The notes below the pieces were generated by a model. It saw only the letters and a program-made list of their open reading frames with translations. It searched no databases and was not told the origin of the DNA. A stretch of 64,000 bases of DNA from positions 38,323 to 102,322 of the forward strand of contig CAZEFH010000001.1 in the NCBI GenBank assembly GCA_964511435.1, read 5' to 3'. Positions 43,078-51,631 of this stretch are shown one piece after another; the stretch's first letter is position 1; every line of letters starts with the position of its first letter. Both the position numbers and the translations under genes were made by a program. Source of the stretch: JBGSPL01 sp964511435. Lineage in GTDB: Bacteria; Patescibacteriota; CPR2; UBA1875; CAIMLA01.

Positions 43078-43107
43078 TTCTGCTAAAATAACTATGAAAG
43101 TATAGCA
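43078..43107. promoter_or_regulatory. Face-to-face promoters of queA and pilB
   Basis: Plus strand: TGC plus TAAAAT (-10 at 43084-43089). Minus strand: TGC plus TATACT (-10 at 43099-43104). The two extended -10 elements form an inverted repeat CTGCTA/TAGCAG and point toward each other. Confidence 0.55.
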
Positions 43108-43140
43108 GATTGTGTGACATAGTTCACGAGGGGGTACAAA

Positions 43141-45117
43141 CTGAAGCTCACCACCGCTCAGCTTACTGAGCTTCTGGTCAAGAATAATGTCGCGACCAGA
43201 GAAAAGATAGACGAACTCACGAAGATTGCGGAAGGCAGCAAGGAGTCACTTCTTGATGTACTTTATCAGAAGAAAATTCTTTCAGAGAAAGAGTTTATTA
43301 AGCTTTATGCCAAGGAAATCGGCAGCGAGTTTATCGAAATTGGTGGATCACAGATATCCAAAGAAATCCTTGATAAGCTTCCTGAACGAGTTTCGCGCCG
43401 ATATCAGGCAGTAGTTTTCGGAGAAGAAGATGGTCATCTCAAGGTGGCTATGGCCGATCCGAGCGATGTCGAGGCAGTCCAGTCTATCCAGAAGCAGTGT
43501 GGGTATGATATCAAAATATTTCTTGCTACCACCTCTGATATCAATAATGCAATAGAACAATATAAGGAGGGTCTGAGTACCGAAATCTCCAAGGCAATCA
43601 AGGAGACTGAGGAAGAAATTCAGATTAGCAAAGAAGAACTAGGAGAAGACGCATCGGTCGAAAATGTCGAATCCATCATCTCTGAAGCTCCAGTTGCTCG
43701 TGCAGTAAACATTCTTATTGAATATGCCGTCAAGTCACGTGCGTCTGACATCCACATTGAACCAAGAGAAAACTTTATCCAGGTACGCTACCGTGTTGAT
43801 GGAATCCTAAAAGACACCATGACCCTGCCCCGAGCACTTGAAAGCTCCATCGTATCACGTATCAAGATCCTATCTAATCTTCGTATTGATGAACATCGTA
43901 TACCTCAGGATGGTCGTATTAAGATAAAAATAGGAAGCCAAAATATTTCTATTCGTGTCTCTACTCTACCAGTAATGGACGGCGAAAAAATTGTAATGCG
44001 TCTCTTGGATGAATCATCGAGAGCCCTAACCCTAGAAGAGCTTGGCTATAAGGGCCAGGCCCTGATTGCCATTGAGAGGGCACTGAAAAAACCACATGGA
44101 ATGCTACTCGTTACTGGGCCTACAGGTTCAGGAAAGTCTACGACACTATACAGCGTCCTATCATCGCTCAACACTATCGGCGTAAATATCTCAACCGTCG
44201 AAGACCCGGTAGAGTACCGCATCCAAGGCATAAATCAAACACAGGTGAATTCAAAGGTGGGAATGACCTTCTCATCTGGTCTTCGCGCCCTTCTACGTCA
44301 AGACCCGGACATCATCATGGTCGGTGAGATTCGCGATACAGAAACGGCTGAAATGGCAGTTCATGCTGCCCTTACCGGTCACGTTGTACTATCTACCCTA
44401 CACACCAACAATGCCGCCGGCTGTCTTCCTCGTCTTCTTGATATGGAGATTGAGCCATTCCTCATTGCCAGTACCGTAAATGCAGTTATTGGCCAGCGTC
44501 TCGTACGCCGTCTCTGCCCTCACTGTACTGAGGCCTATACCCCAGACGACAAAGTAATTACTGACATTATCAACAATTTTGGTTTACGTACTGAATTTTT
44601 AACTGGCAAACAAAAGATTGATATTCCTAAGCCAGAGATAACACAACCAAAACCAGCTGGGCTACAAGGAGAAAAGAAAATTGCTGTCCCCGATGATTTG
44701 AAGATAGACAACAAGTCCATACTCGACAAAATTGCTGACGATCCTGACATGGTGAATCGCAGCGCTAAAGAAGCCGAGGAAATTACCCTCAGAAACCAGA
44801 TCTTCCTCTCCGAGAAAGAGCGCGGATCCGATAAAAAAGCATCTGTAATCAAGCCAGGGTCACTGAGTCTAACTCTATATCGTAGTAAGGGCTGCTCCAA
44901 ATGCGATGGTAGTGGATACAAAGGCCGCATGGGCATATACGAAGTCTTAGAGGTTGACGAAGAGGTCGGAAAGCAGATAGTGGGGCATGCGTCCACGGAA
45001 GACATCCAGCGAGTCGCGATTGAAAATGGTATGATTACAATGCAACAAGACGGATTTCTGAAGTGTCTAGAGGGCATCACGACCGTTGAAGAAGTATTAA
45101 GAGTTACGAGAGAATAA
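43141..45117 (+). CDS. pilB: Type IV pilus assembly ATPase PilB (probable CTG start)
   Basis: 658-residue GspE/PilB ATPase powering pilus extension. An N-terminal MshEN-like domain occupies about 1-150. ATPase: LVTGPTGSGKSTTLYSVL (Walker A), the Asp box, DIIMVGEIRDTETAEMAV (Walker B) and the His box LSTLHTNNAAGCLPRLLDM. The zinc site CPHC/CSKC is split by about 120 residues where relatives have far fewer. No ATG, GTG or TTG occurs in frame from the upstream TAG until codon 102 (GTG 43444); starting there would remove most of the N-terminal domain. CTG at 43141 has GAGGGGG spaced 6 nt and is the best start. It overlaps pilC as TAATG. Confidence 0.88.
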   Translation: MKLTTAQLTELLVKNNVATREKIDELTKIAEGSKESLLDVLYQKKILSEKEFIKLYAKEIGSEFIEIGGSQISKEILDKLPERVSRRYQAVVFGEEDGHLKVAMADPSDVEAVQSIQKQCGYDIKIFLATTSDINNAIEQYKEGLSTEISKAIKETEEEIQISKEELGEDASVENVESIISEAPVARAVNILIEYAVKSRASDIHIEPRENFIQVRYRVDGILKDTMTLPRALESSIVSRIKILSNLRIDEHRIPQDGRIKIKIGSQNISIRVSTLPVMDGEKIVMRLLDESSRALTLEELGYKGQALIAIERALKKPHGMLLVTGPTGSGKSTTLYSVLSSLNTIGVNISTVEDPVEYRIQGINQTQVNSKVGMTFSSGLRALLRQDPDIIMVGEIRDTETAEMAVHAALTGHVVLSTLHTNNAAGCLPRLLDMEIEPFLIASTVNAVIGQRLVRRLCPHCTEAYTPDDKVITDIINNFGLRTEFLTGKQKIDIPKPEITQPKPAGLQGEKKIAVPDDLKIDNKSILDKIADDPDMVNRSAKEAEEITLRNQIFLSEKERGSDKKASVIKPGSLSLTLYRSKGCSKCDGSGYKGRMGIYEVLEVDEEVGKQIVGHASTEDIQRVAIENGMITMQQDGFLKCLEGITTVEEVLRVTRE

Positions 45118-46325
45118 TGGCTAAGTTTTCTTACACAGTAAAGGACAAGTCTGGTCGGATAGTAACCGGTAATATCGATGGCAGCACCAAGGAAGATGCC
45201 GCCCAGATACTTATAGATCAGGGAATGACTCCTATAAGCATTCAGAAGGAAGGAAAGGAGTCGCTGCTCGATAAAATATCTTCCTTCTCCACTATCTCTT
45301 CGACTGAAAAAGTGCTTTTCGCACAAGAGCTAGCAGCCTTGGTTAACGCTGGAGTACCAATTTCTCAGTCACTAGCAATGCTCGAGAAACAGATTAAAAA
45401 TAAGCGGTTTCAGAAGATTGTGGGCGATCTTTCCAAGGATGTCGAGGGCGGTACTTCACTTGCCAAAGCCCTTGCAAAGAACGACAAAGTCTTCTCCCCT
45501 CTTTTTATCAGTATGGTGAATTCTGGGGAAATCGGCGGCACTCTCGACAAAGCATTGAATGAGCTATCAGTCCAGATGACCAAAGACCGCGAGCTGGTCT
45601 CAAAAATAAAGGGAGCCATGGTCTACCCAACGGTTATATTTGTCGGTATGGTTGGGGCACTTATATTTATGCTTGTAACAATAATACCCACTTTGCAAGA
45701 TATGTTTGACCAGCTTGGTGGTGAGCTTCCGGCGACTACGCAATCACTTATATTTCTCTCAAAGGCCTTTACAAACTACGGAATAATTACAGCAGCAGTA
45801 ATCGCAAGTATCGTTTATGGTTTCCGTTACGCACTATATCATGTCACTCCTTTTAGAAGATTGATGCACCAAGTACTACTCAAGACTCCAATTTTCGGTG
45901 GTTTATCAATAAAGCTCAACGTCGCCCGTATTTGCAGAACTCTTAGCTCCTTGCTCGCCAGTGGAGTTAGTGTAGTAGAAGCACTTCAGATTATCGCTGA
46001 TTCGACACAGAACCTACTATTTAAGGAGGCTATTGCCAAAACCGCTGAGAAAGTTGGAAATGGTAGTAGTATCGCTGAAAATCTCAAGGGATACAAAATA
46101 TTCCCTTCTCTTGTGCCTCAGATGATTGCTGTCGGAGAAGAGACCGGATCAACCGATACCATTCTTGGTAAAATTGCCGATTTCTATGACAGTGAAGTAG
46201 ACAATATTACCAAGAATCTCTCTACTCTACTTGAGCCAATGATAATGATAATTATCGGAATCATGGTTGGATACGTAATCATGGCCATAATAACCCCAAT
46301 ATATTCCATGACCAACATGATATAA
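45117..46325 (+). CDS. pilC: Type IV pilus inner-membrane platform protein PilC
   Basis: 402 residues with two GspF domains (about 70-190 and 270-395), each ending in a transmembrane helix pair. Motifs include FAQELAALVNAGVPISQSLAML and GEIGGTLDKALNELS in the first repeat, GEETGSTDTILGKIADFYD in the second. It is the platform protein that couples PilB to pilin assembly. Confidence 0.95.
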   Translation: MAKFSYTVKDKSGRIVTGNIDGSTKEDAAQILIDQGMTPISIQKEGKESLLDKISSFSTISSTEKVLFAQELAALVNAGVPISQSLAMLEKQIKNKRFQKIVGDLSKDVEGGTSLAKALAKNDKVFSPLFISMVNSGEIGGTLDKALNELSVQMTKDRELVSKIKGAMVYPTVIFVGMVGALIFMLVTIIPTLQDMFDQLGGELPATTQSLIFLSKAFTNYGIITAAVIASIVYGFRYALYHVTPFRRLMHQVLLKTPIFGGLSIKLNVARICRTLSSLLASGVSVVEALQIIADSTQNLLFKEAIAKTAEKVGNGSSIAENLKGYKIFPSLVPQMIAVGEETGSTDTILGKIADFYDSEVDNITKNLSTLLEPMIMIIIGIMVGYVIMAIITPIYSMTNMI

Positions 46326-46330
46326 AGTGC

Positions 46331-46359
46331 TTGTATAGCTACCAGGGGGTAGATATAAT
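46331..46359 (+). promoter_or_regulatory. Promoter of major pilin gene
   Basis: TTGTAT (46331-46336), 17-bp spacer, TATAAT (46354-46359). The spacer contains CTACC and GGTAG as an inverted repeat that could be an operator. Confidence 0.65.
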
Positions 46360-46392
46360 CAAGATAAATTCACAAAGGAGGGAGGTGAAAAA

Positions 46393-46794
46393 ATGAAAAA
46401 AGGTTTTACGCTTATTGAACTTTTGATCGTAATCGTAATCATCGGTATCTTGGCTGGTATCGTAGTAGGGATTGTTGGTACCAGTGCCAATCAGAAGGCA
46501 CAGGACGCCAAGATGAAAGCCAATGTCCATGAAGTACAAAATGCGCTTGAACAGTATTACATCGATACTGGTGCTTATCCAGCTGGTGATGACGCAGCAG
46601 GACTCGTTCTGCTTACTACATCAACTCCGAAGTATTTGAACAGCACGTCTGTTTATAACAACATGTCTTACGACCATGTTGGAAATGGATACGAGCTTAG
46701 CTTTGAACTTAAGAATCAAAACGAGCCTGTTGGAGACGGTACAACCGTCAAGGGTACTCCAAAAGTCTATTATGTTACCTCTAAACAAGAGTAA
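46393..46794 (+). CDS. Type IV pilin (major pilin candidate)
   Basis: 133-residue prepilin. The class III leader MKKGFTLIELLIVIVIIG has the cleavage site after Gly and Glu5 of the mature protein; a hydrophobic N-terminal helix is followed by a short globular domain with QNALEQYYIDTGAYP, as in GspG/PilA-type pilins. It has its own promoter, a very strong AGGAGGGAGGTG Shine-Dalgarno and a terminator, which fits high-level expression of the major subunit. Confidence 0.92.
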   Translation: MKKGFTLIELLIVIVIIGILAGIVVGIVGTSANQKAQDAKMKANVHEVQNALEQYYIDTGAYPAGDDAAGLVLLTTSTPKYLNSTSVYNNMSYDHVGNGYELSFELKNQNEPVGDGTTVKGTPKVYYVTSKQE

Positions 46795-46796
46795 CA

Positions 46797-46812
46797 ATGT
46801 GTCATGACACAT
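46797..46812. repeat. 16-bp perfect palindrome after pilin gene
   Basis: ATGTGTCATGACACAT lies 2 nt after the pilin stop and just before the terminator. It may be a protein-binding site or part of the terminator structure. Confidence 0.55.
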
Positions 46813-46814
46813 CC

Positions 46815-46840
46815 AAAAAAGCCCCGTTGGGGGCTTTTTT
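46815..46840 (+). terminator. Terminator of pilin gene
   Basis: AAAAAAGCCCC, GTT loop, GGGGGC and a T-run on the plus strand. Confidence 0.9.
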
Positions 46841-46892
46841 GTTGTACTCGAAAAAGACATCTAAGTAAGATATAATGAGTTTCGGAGGGTAC

Positions 46893-47267
46893 TTGAAGAA
46901 ACAAGGCTTTACATATATCGAAGTACTGATAGCGCTTACGATATCAGCAGCTATTTTTAGTGCGGTTTTCCCACTACTGTTTACAAGCATTACCACCAAT
47001 AGAAGCGCTAAACTCAAACTTATCGCCTACGAAGCTGCCAGCAACCAGATAGAGCAGTTACGAGAACGCAAGATTGCCTCCCTAGTCGCTCCGTCAGACA
47101 ATCCCTTCTCCGTGCCAGAGATACCAGCATCGTCTGGGGTAACCAATATTACCAGACCTCTTAGTGATAGTAATATCGTTAGAGTAAAAGTAACTATCAA
47201 CTGGCCCATGAGAGGCAATACTGAAAAAATTGAGATGACGACTTATCTCTATGGAAGTACAAACTGA
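46893..47267 (+). CDS. Prepilin-like minor pilin (PilV/GspI-like)
   Basis: About 124 residues, opening with MKKQGFTYIEVLIALTIS, a class III signal with cleavage after Gly. The TTG at 46893 is preferred: GGAGGG lies 3 nt before it, while the upstream ATG at 46875 overlaps a TATAAT box. Minor pilins prime or cap the pilus. It overlaps the next gene as ATG inside TGATG. Confidence 0.82.
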   Translation: MKKQGFTYIEVLIALTISAAIFSAVFPLLFTSITTNRSAKLKLIAYEAASNQIEQLRERKIASLVAPSDNPFSVPEIPASSGVTNITRPLSDSNIVRVKVTINWPMRGNTEKIEMTTYLYGSTN

Positions 47268-47827
47268 TGCGGAAAGCTGGATTTAGTCTAATAGAACTAC
47301 TGATTGTAATGGGATTTATTACTGTAATTAGCCTCACCGTGACAACCGTCTATGTCGTGGGTATCAAGACCTATAATCAAGAACTCGCTAGTTCATCCGT
47401 CCAGTCAGATAGCCAGACAATCTTGGATGCTCTCACTACTGACATAAAAAACGGTGTTTCAATAGATCTAAGCTATGATACCTATACTACCGACACTGAC
47501 ACGATTATCATCCGTGTTCCCGCCATTAGTAGCAGCAAGGACGTATTATATACTGGCACGAATATGCGATATGACTATATTATTTACGACTACAGTGGAA
47601 ACGATATACACAAGATAGTGTACGCTGACCCATCAAGTAAACGCTATGGCCAGAACGGTCGTGACAATATACTTGATCGCAACATTCTCTCACTATCCTT
47701 CGATTACGACCCAACCCCTGACTCAGCTACACTAGTAACAGTCAATATCAGTTCCAATATCAAGATGGGAAACGAGGAGCGTAATATTTCTCTAACTGGT
47801 CAGGCAAGATTAAGGAATCATATCTAA
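47267..47827 (+). CDS. Prepilin-like minor pilin (PilW-like)
   Basis: 186 residues with the class III signal MRKAGFSLIELLIVMGFI and an extracellular beta-rich domain resembling PilW/GspJ-type minor pilins (LDALTTDIKNGVSID). It is translationally coupled to both neighbours. Confidence 0.82.
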   Translation: MRKAGFSLIELLIVMGFITVISLTVTTVYVVGIKTYNQELASSSVQSDSQTILDALTTDIKNGVSIDLSYDTYTTDTDTIIIRVPAISSSKDVLYTGTNMRYDYIIYDYSGNDIHKIVYADPSSKRYGQNGRDNILDRNILSLSFDYDPTPDSATLVTVNISSNIKMGNEERNISLTGQARLRNHI

Positions 47828-49134
47828 TGAAAAAATCCGGCAGTATACTTATCGGAATTTTGCTTCTCATGGTCTGTCTCATGACAACGGCGATGGCTCT
47901 TTCATCTGCCAGTCTATCATCCTCTGTCAAGATACAGCGTCAGATAAAACAACTCCAAGCCCTTGCATTGGCTGAAGCGGGCCTCAATAAAGGCTTGTGG
48001 GAGATTAATCGCGGCAATAATACATATGGAACTACCCCTACCCTTGACACTTCACTGGAAGGTGGTGAATTCGAAGTCACCATCACTAGCTGTGGAACAA
48101 ACTGCAAATACATTAACTCAAAGGGCTATCTACCAACAAAAGTCGCCTCCCAAGCAACCAGAGAGGTCCGCGTTAAGATAGTTTCTGTCCAAACTACCAG
48201 CAATGTCTCCTTCAAATACGGTGCAATTACAGATGACTTCGGTATCTACATGGAAAATAACTCCAAGATTAAGGGTAGTGTTTATGCTAATGGGATGATC
48301 TATGCGACAAATAAGAGTGCGGAAATAACCGGATCGGCAACTAGCACGGGGAAGAATATTCTTCAGAGCTGGATAGCTGGTGGAACTATTGACGGAGATG
48401 CTGCTGCCTATCTTATCACTGGGTCTACTGTGAAAGGAAATAAAACTACCGGAAGCTATCCACCCACAGAACAAATGCCGATTGCGGACGCTGATCTTGC
48501 CTCTAGTATTCAAACCTGGGAAGATGCCGCCGAAGCGGGTAACAACATAATCGAAGGCAATAAGGTAATTTCTGGCACCACCGAAACTCTTGGCCCAGTA
48601 AGAATCAATGGTGATCTAATTATTAACAATAACGCGTCTCTCAAGATTACCGGCACTGTCTGGGTTAATGGTAATATCACGATAAATAATGGCGCAACTG
48701 TTTATCTAGACAATAGCTATGGCAATAGTAGTGGCGTCATAATTGCCGATTATATTCAAGATCGTACAAACTTCAACAAGGGGCGCATCACTGTAAATCA
48801 AGGCGCAAAAATTAGTGGTATAGACCCCAACAACCCCAAAACCCCGAGCTACATTATGCTATTCTCCACCCAAAAGCCTAGGCAACCATGGGAAGACTTC
48901 TGGAGACTTTGGCCAGCAATTACCATTTATCAGAACGCGCTTGGTGGTGTTTTTTATGCTCCATATGGCTCCATCAGCCTCGAAAATAATGCTCAGGCAA
49001 GAGCAATTGCATCTTCTGGGCTATATCTCAAGCAGAACGCTATCGTAGATTATGATGGGGGTATGGCAAATAGCAGTTTTGCAAATGGCCCAGCTGGTAA
49101 CTGGACCATCACTGAGTGGCTAATACTTGACTAG
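47827..49134 (+). CDS. PilX-like protein with beta-helical domain
   Basis: 435 residues. The N-terminus (MKKSGSILIGILLLMV, then ALALAEAGLNKGLWEINRG) is typical of PilX/GspK-like proteins. The remainder shows repeated short strands with Asn/Gly turns (IINNNASLKITGTVWVNGNI), suggesting a beta-helix resembling those of bactofilin-like or DUF7305 domains. It may form a large adhesive tip (inference). It is the last gene of the plus-strand pilus operon. Confidence 0.75.
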   Translation: MKKSGSILIGILLLMVCLMTTAMALSSASLSSSVKIQRQIKQLQALALAEAGLNKGLWEINRGNNTYGTTPTLDTSLEGGEFEVTITSCGTNCKYINSKGYLPTKVASQATREVRVKIVSVQTTSNVSFKYGAITDDFGIYMENNSKIKGSVYANGMIYATNKSAEITGSATSTGKNILQSWIAGGTIDGDAAAYLITGSTVKGNKTTGSYPPTEQMPIADADLASSIQTWEDAAEAGNNIIEGNKVISGTTETLGPVRINGDLIINNNASLKITGTVWVNGNITINNGATVYLDNSYGNSSGVIIADYIQDRTNFNKGRITVNQGAKISGIDPNNPKTPSYIMLFSTQKPRQPWEDFWRLWPAITIYQNALGGVFYAPYGSISLENNAQARAIASSGLYLKQNAIVDYDGGMANSSFANGPAGNWTITEWLILD

Positions 49135-49140
49135 ACTAAT

Positions 49141-49407
49141 CTAGTAAGTGAAGACGTTTCGACCACTAGCTGATTTTCCGCCTACTACTTGAACTAATGA
49201 ATCAAACCTTTTGAGACTGAGGTTCATATTTAAAGACTCGTTTTTGATTCTGGCAGACTCTTTTACACTTTGGTCTTCTGCTGGGAAAAACGCAATGTAT
49301 GAAAGTGCACCAAATGTCACCACTACTATTATCACCACTACTACCGGTAAAGACTTGTATATCTTTTGTAAATAATCACTATTCTTCTGATTAATTATTT
49401 GTTTCAT
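49141..49407 (-). CDS. Small membrane protein at PilP position
   Basis: 88 residues with one transmembrane segment (about 20-42) and a short soluble tail. It follows pilO with ATGA overlap, where other organisms carry pilP, but the sequence is too short and unlike PilP to assign. It probably belongs to the pilus inner-membrane complex (inference). Confidence 0.6.
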   Translation of the reverse strand: MKQIINQKNSDYLQKIYKSLPVVVVIIVVVTFGALSYIAFFPAEDQSVKESARIKNESLNMNLSLKRFDSLVQVVGGKSASGRNVFTY

Positions 49408-49985
49408 TTCTTTATAAACACCGTAACATTAAATGTTGCTTTTACGCTCCCACTAGCAGCTCCATCGGAGGTATTCGTAATGACAGATAGATTGGTAATT
49501 TTTGCCAAACGCCTCCCCTGCATCACATCATCAACCAGCTTGGTTATATCGAGATAGTTGCCTGTAACTTCATAACGAATAGGCAGCTCGGAGTATTGGT
49601 CTTTTGCCACCGTCTGAGACAAATCGCTACCCGACTTAGACTTTTTCTGGACATCACCTATAGTCACAGTATTAATGGTAACCCGGTCACCTATCGCCAT
49701 CTGTTCAAATGTCTTCACAAAATCAGATACGTCCTTTGAAGAAGGAATGATTTGATAAACAACATCTTTCTGAGAACCCAGTCTTGCAAGCTGTAATTTG
49801 AGATCAAAGAGGGCCTGGTTCTGTAAGATATAGTTATCCGCTTCAGTCTGTAAGCGGCCCTGTTCACGTCCTAAGCCGAGTATGTATGTCCATCCTAAGA
49901 CAAACAGCCCTACTGCAATCACTGCAAAAACAATCGCCACTACCGTTAATTGCAAGTTCATTTTTTTAGCTGTCATTTTGGTCAT
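49404..49985 (-). CDS. pilO: Type IV pilus inner-membrane protein PilO-like
   Basis: 193 residues: transmembrane segment at about 10-34, a coiled-coil stretch, and a C-terminal ferredoxin-like domain with the PilO pattern VAKDQYSELPIRYEVTGNY. Together with PilN it forms the periplasm-side alignment complex. It overlaps pilN. Confidence 0.82.
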   Translation of the reverse strand: MTKMTAKKMNLQLTVVAIVFAVIAVGLFVLGWTYILGLGREQGRLQTEADNYILQNQALFDLKLQLARLGSQKDVVYQIIPSSKDVSDFVKTFEQMAIGDRVTINTVTIGDVQKKSKSGSDLSQTVAKDQYSELPIRYEVTGNYLDITKLVDDVMQGRRLAKITNLSVITNTSDGAASGSVKATFNVTVFIKK

Positions 49986-50554
49986 TTCTTGGCCTCGTTC
50001 ATGTTTAGGGTCAAAGTAATCCGGAAACTAACACCATTCTTCGCTTTATCCGCAGGGTCAGTGGCTGCGCTTACAGATTCAAGATCTATATACTGAAACA
50101 ATGTCGTTTTAGAAAGCTGATCACGAAATATACCGACATCAGCACTAGCCGAAGCGAAACCAGCTAGATTTACTCTATCTTTGTCCGCGTTTGTAAAATC
50201 AATATTGACGAGCTTAACACTTGCTGGAGTCTGGGCTGCGAGCTCAGAAAGTACCTTATTCCAATTTATTCTATCTGATTTAAGCTTACTTATCAGTTGT
50301 AATCTGCTATATATATCAGTTGCAGTGACTTCAACTTCTTTCATATTACTAACTTGTTTGGAAGCATCATTTCTTGATTCTCTGGCAATATTTCTATTAT
50401 TCCAAACAATAAATCCGATGATAAACATCATCACTAAAAGTGTAAGAACAATAGCAGCGCCCCGAACTATTCCTTCATAAATCTTGGCGTTTTTCCGGGA
50501 GTATTTACGCTCTTCTTTGATGTCTGGTGGCAGTAGATTAAGTCTAATCATCAT
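49982..50554 (-). CDS. pilN: Type IV pilus assembly protein PilN
   Basis: 190 residues: the cytoplasmic peptide IRLNLLPPDIKEERK is the conserved PilM-binding segment, followed by a transmembrane helix (about 30-52) and an extracytoplasmic domain. It overlaps pilM by 11 nt. Confidence 0.88.
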   Translation of the reverse strand: MMIRLNLLPPDIKEERKYSRKNAKIYEGIVRGAAIVLTLLVMMFIIGFIVWNNRNIARESRNDASKQVSNMKEVEVTATDIYSRLQLISKLKSDRINWNKVLSELAAQTPASVKLVNIDFTNADKDRVNLAGFASASADVGIFRDQLSKTTLFQYIDLESVSAATDPADKAKNGVSFRITLTLNMNEAKK

Positions 50555-51614
50555 ACACCCCCAGCAAAGCGAGCCCTATTGCGTTGATATATGCAGGAAC
50601 TGATTCTTCCGGTAATACCACTCGTCGATTCGGAATCATTCCCTCAAGCTTATCGACTACTTCCGTATTAATACCGAGTTTCTCAGAAAACACTTCTGCC
50701 AGGGAAGGCAGACTAGCACTACCTCCACAGACATAAATCCGAGAAACCTTCACTTGTTGCTTGTCTTTTTCTTGATAGTAATTAATCATTGTTGTGGCTT
50801 CGCTGCAAATCTGAGTTACGGCCGAGTCTAGGGCTTTTTTCGTTTTTTCTGTTTCTTTTCCACCCTTACTCTTTTTCATCTTCTCGGCAGCAGCTTCACT
50901 AACCTTAAGGGCTTCAGCAATACGATATGTAAGCTGTTCTCCTCCTATTAGAGTGCTGCCAGTCACGCGGATAGCATTATCAAAGATTGCAAGATTTGTT
51001 GTTTGTCCACCAATATCAATTATTAGTGCGGCTTCAGAGGTTTTCCTTCTCGGTTTTATCGCTCTGATTATAGCTGTCAGACTTGTTTCTATGCCTGCCA
51101 ACTCATAGCCCAGGATTGAGTATAGTTGAACGTATGAGTTTACAATCGCCTTAGGTGCAGCTGCATAGAGCACATCGTCCATAGTAGAGTTTTCTATCGA
51201 TGGTCCAACAACCTGCCAGTCTAAATAAAGGTCAGTCATTGCCATCGGGACTGTCTGGCTAGCATCCCAACTGACTGCTTCCTCGATTGATTTGTCGTTT
51301 GCATGAGGTAACGATATCGTACGTGTAAATATTTTTGACTCCGGCAGAGATGCATATACGCGCGTTGCCGATATCTTACCGGTCGAATTATTTTGTATAC
51401 ACTCTTTTATTTTATCGGCTAGCTTCTCTGGCTCAGCAATTATGCCTTCGATAATGTAGTTTTCGGGTACAGGAAGCTGACCAAATCCAACCACCTGATA
51501 GTTAGAGCCAGTTCTCTTAAGTTGCACTATCTTAATTGAACGAGAACCAATATCAACACCGACGACATCACGTCGCTTCCATATTGGATCAATTTTTGTT
51601 TCAAAACCCTCCAG
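50544..51614 (-). CDS. pilM: Type IV pilus assembly ATPase-fold protein PilM (probable CTG start)
   Basis: About 356 residues of actin-like fold. The first phosphate motif VVGVDIGSRSIKIVQLK, the second LIIDIGGQTTNLAIF and the adenosine motif VCGGSASLPSLAEV are present. The first motif lies upstream of every ATG, GTG or TTG in frame (GTG 51527 falls inside it), so the gene must start earlier. The CTG at 51614 has GGAGGG 3 nt upstream, a spacing shared by other genes here; ATT is another possibility. It recruits PilN to the pilus machinery. Confidence 0.85.
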   Translation of the reverse strand: MEGFETKIDPIWKRRDVVGVDIGSRSIKIVQLKRTGSNYQVVGFGQLPVPENYIIEGIIAEPEKLADKIKECIQNNSTGKISATRVYASLPESKIFTRTISLPHANDKSIEEAVSWDASQTVPMAMTDLYLDWQVVGPSIENSTMDDVLYAAAPKAIVNSYVQLYSILGYELAGIETSLTAIIRAIKPRRKTSEAALIIDIGGQTTNLAIFDNAIRVTGSTLIGGEQLTYRIAEALKVSEAAAEKMKKSKGGKETEKTKKALDSAVTQICSEATTMINYYQEKDKQQVKVSRIYVCGGSASLPSLAEVFSEKLGINTEVVDKLEGMIPNRRVVLPEESVPAYINAIGLALLGVYDD

Positions 51615-51631
51615 ATTCCCTCCAAATTGTC

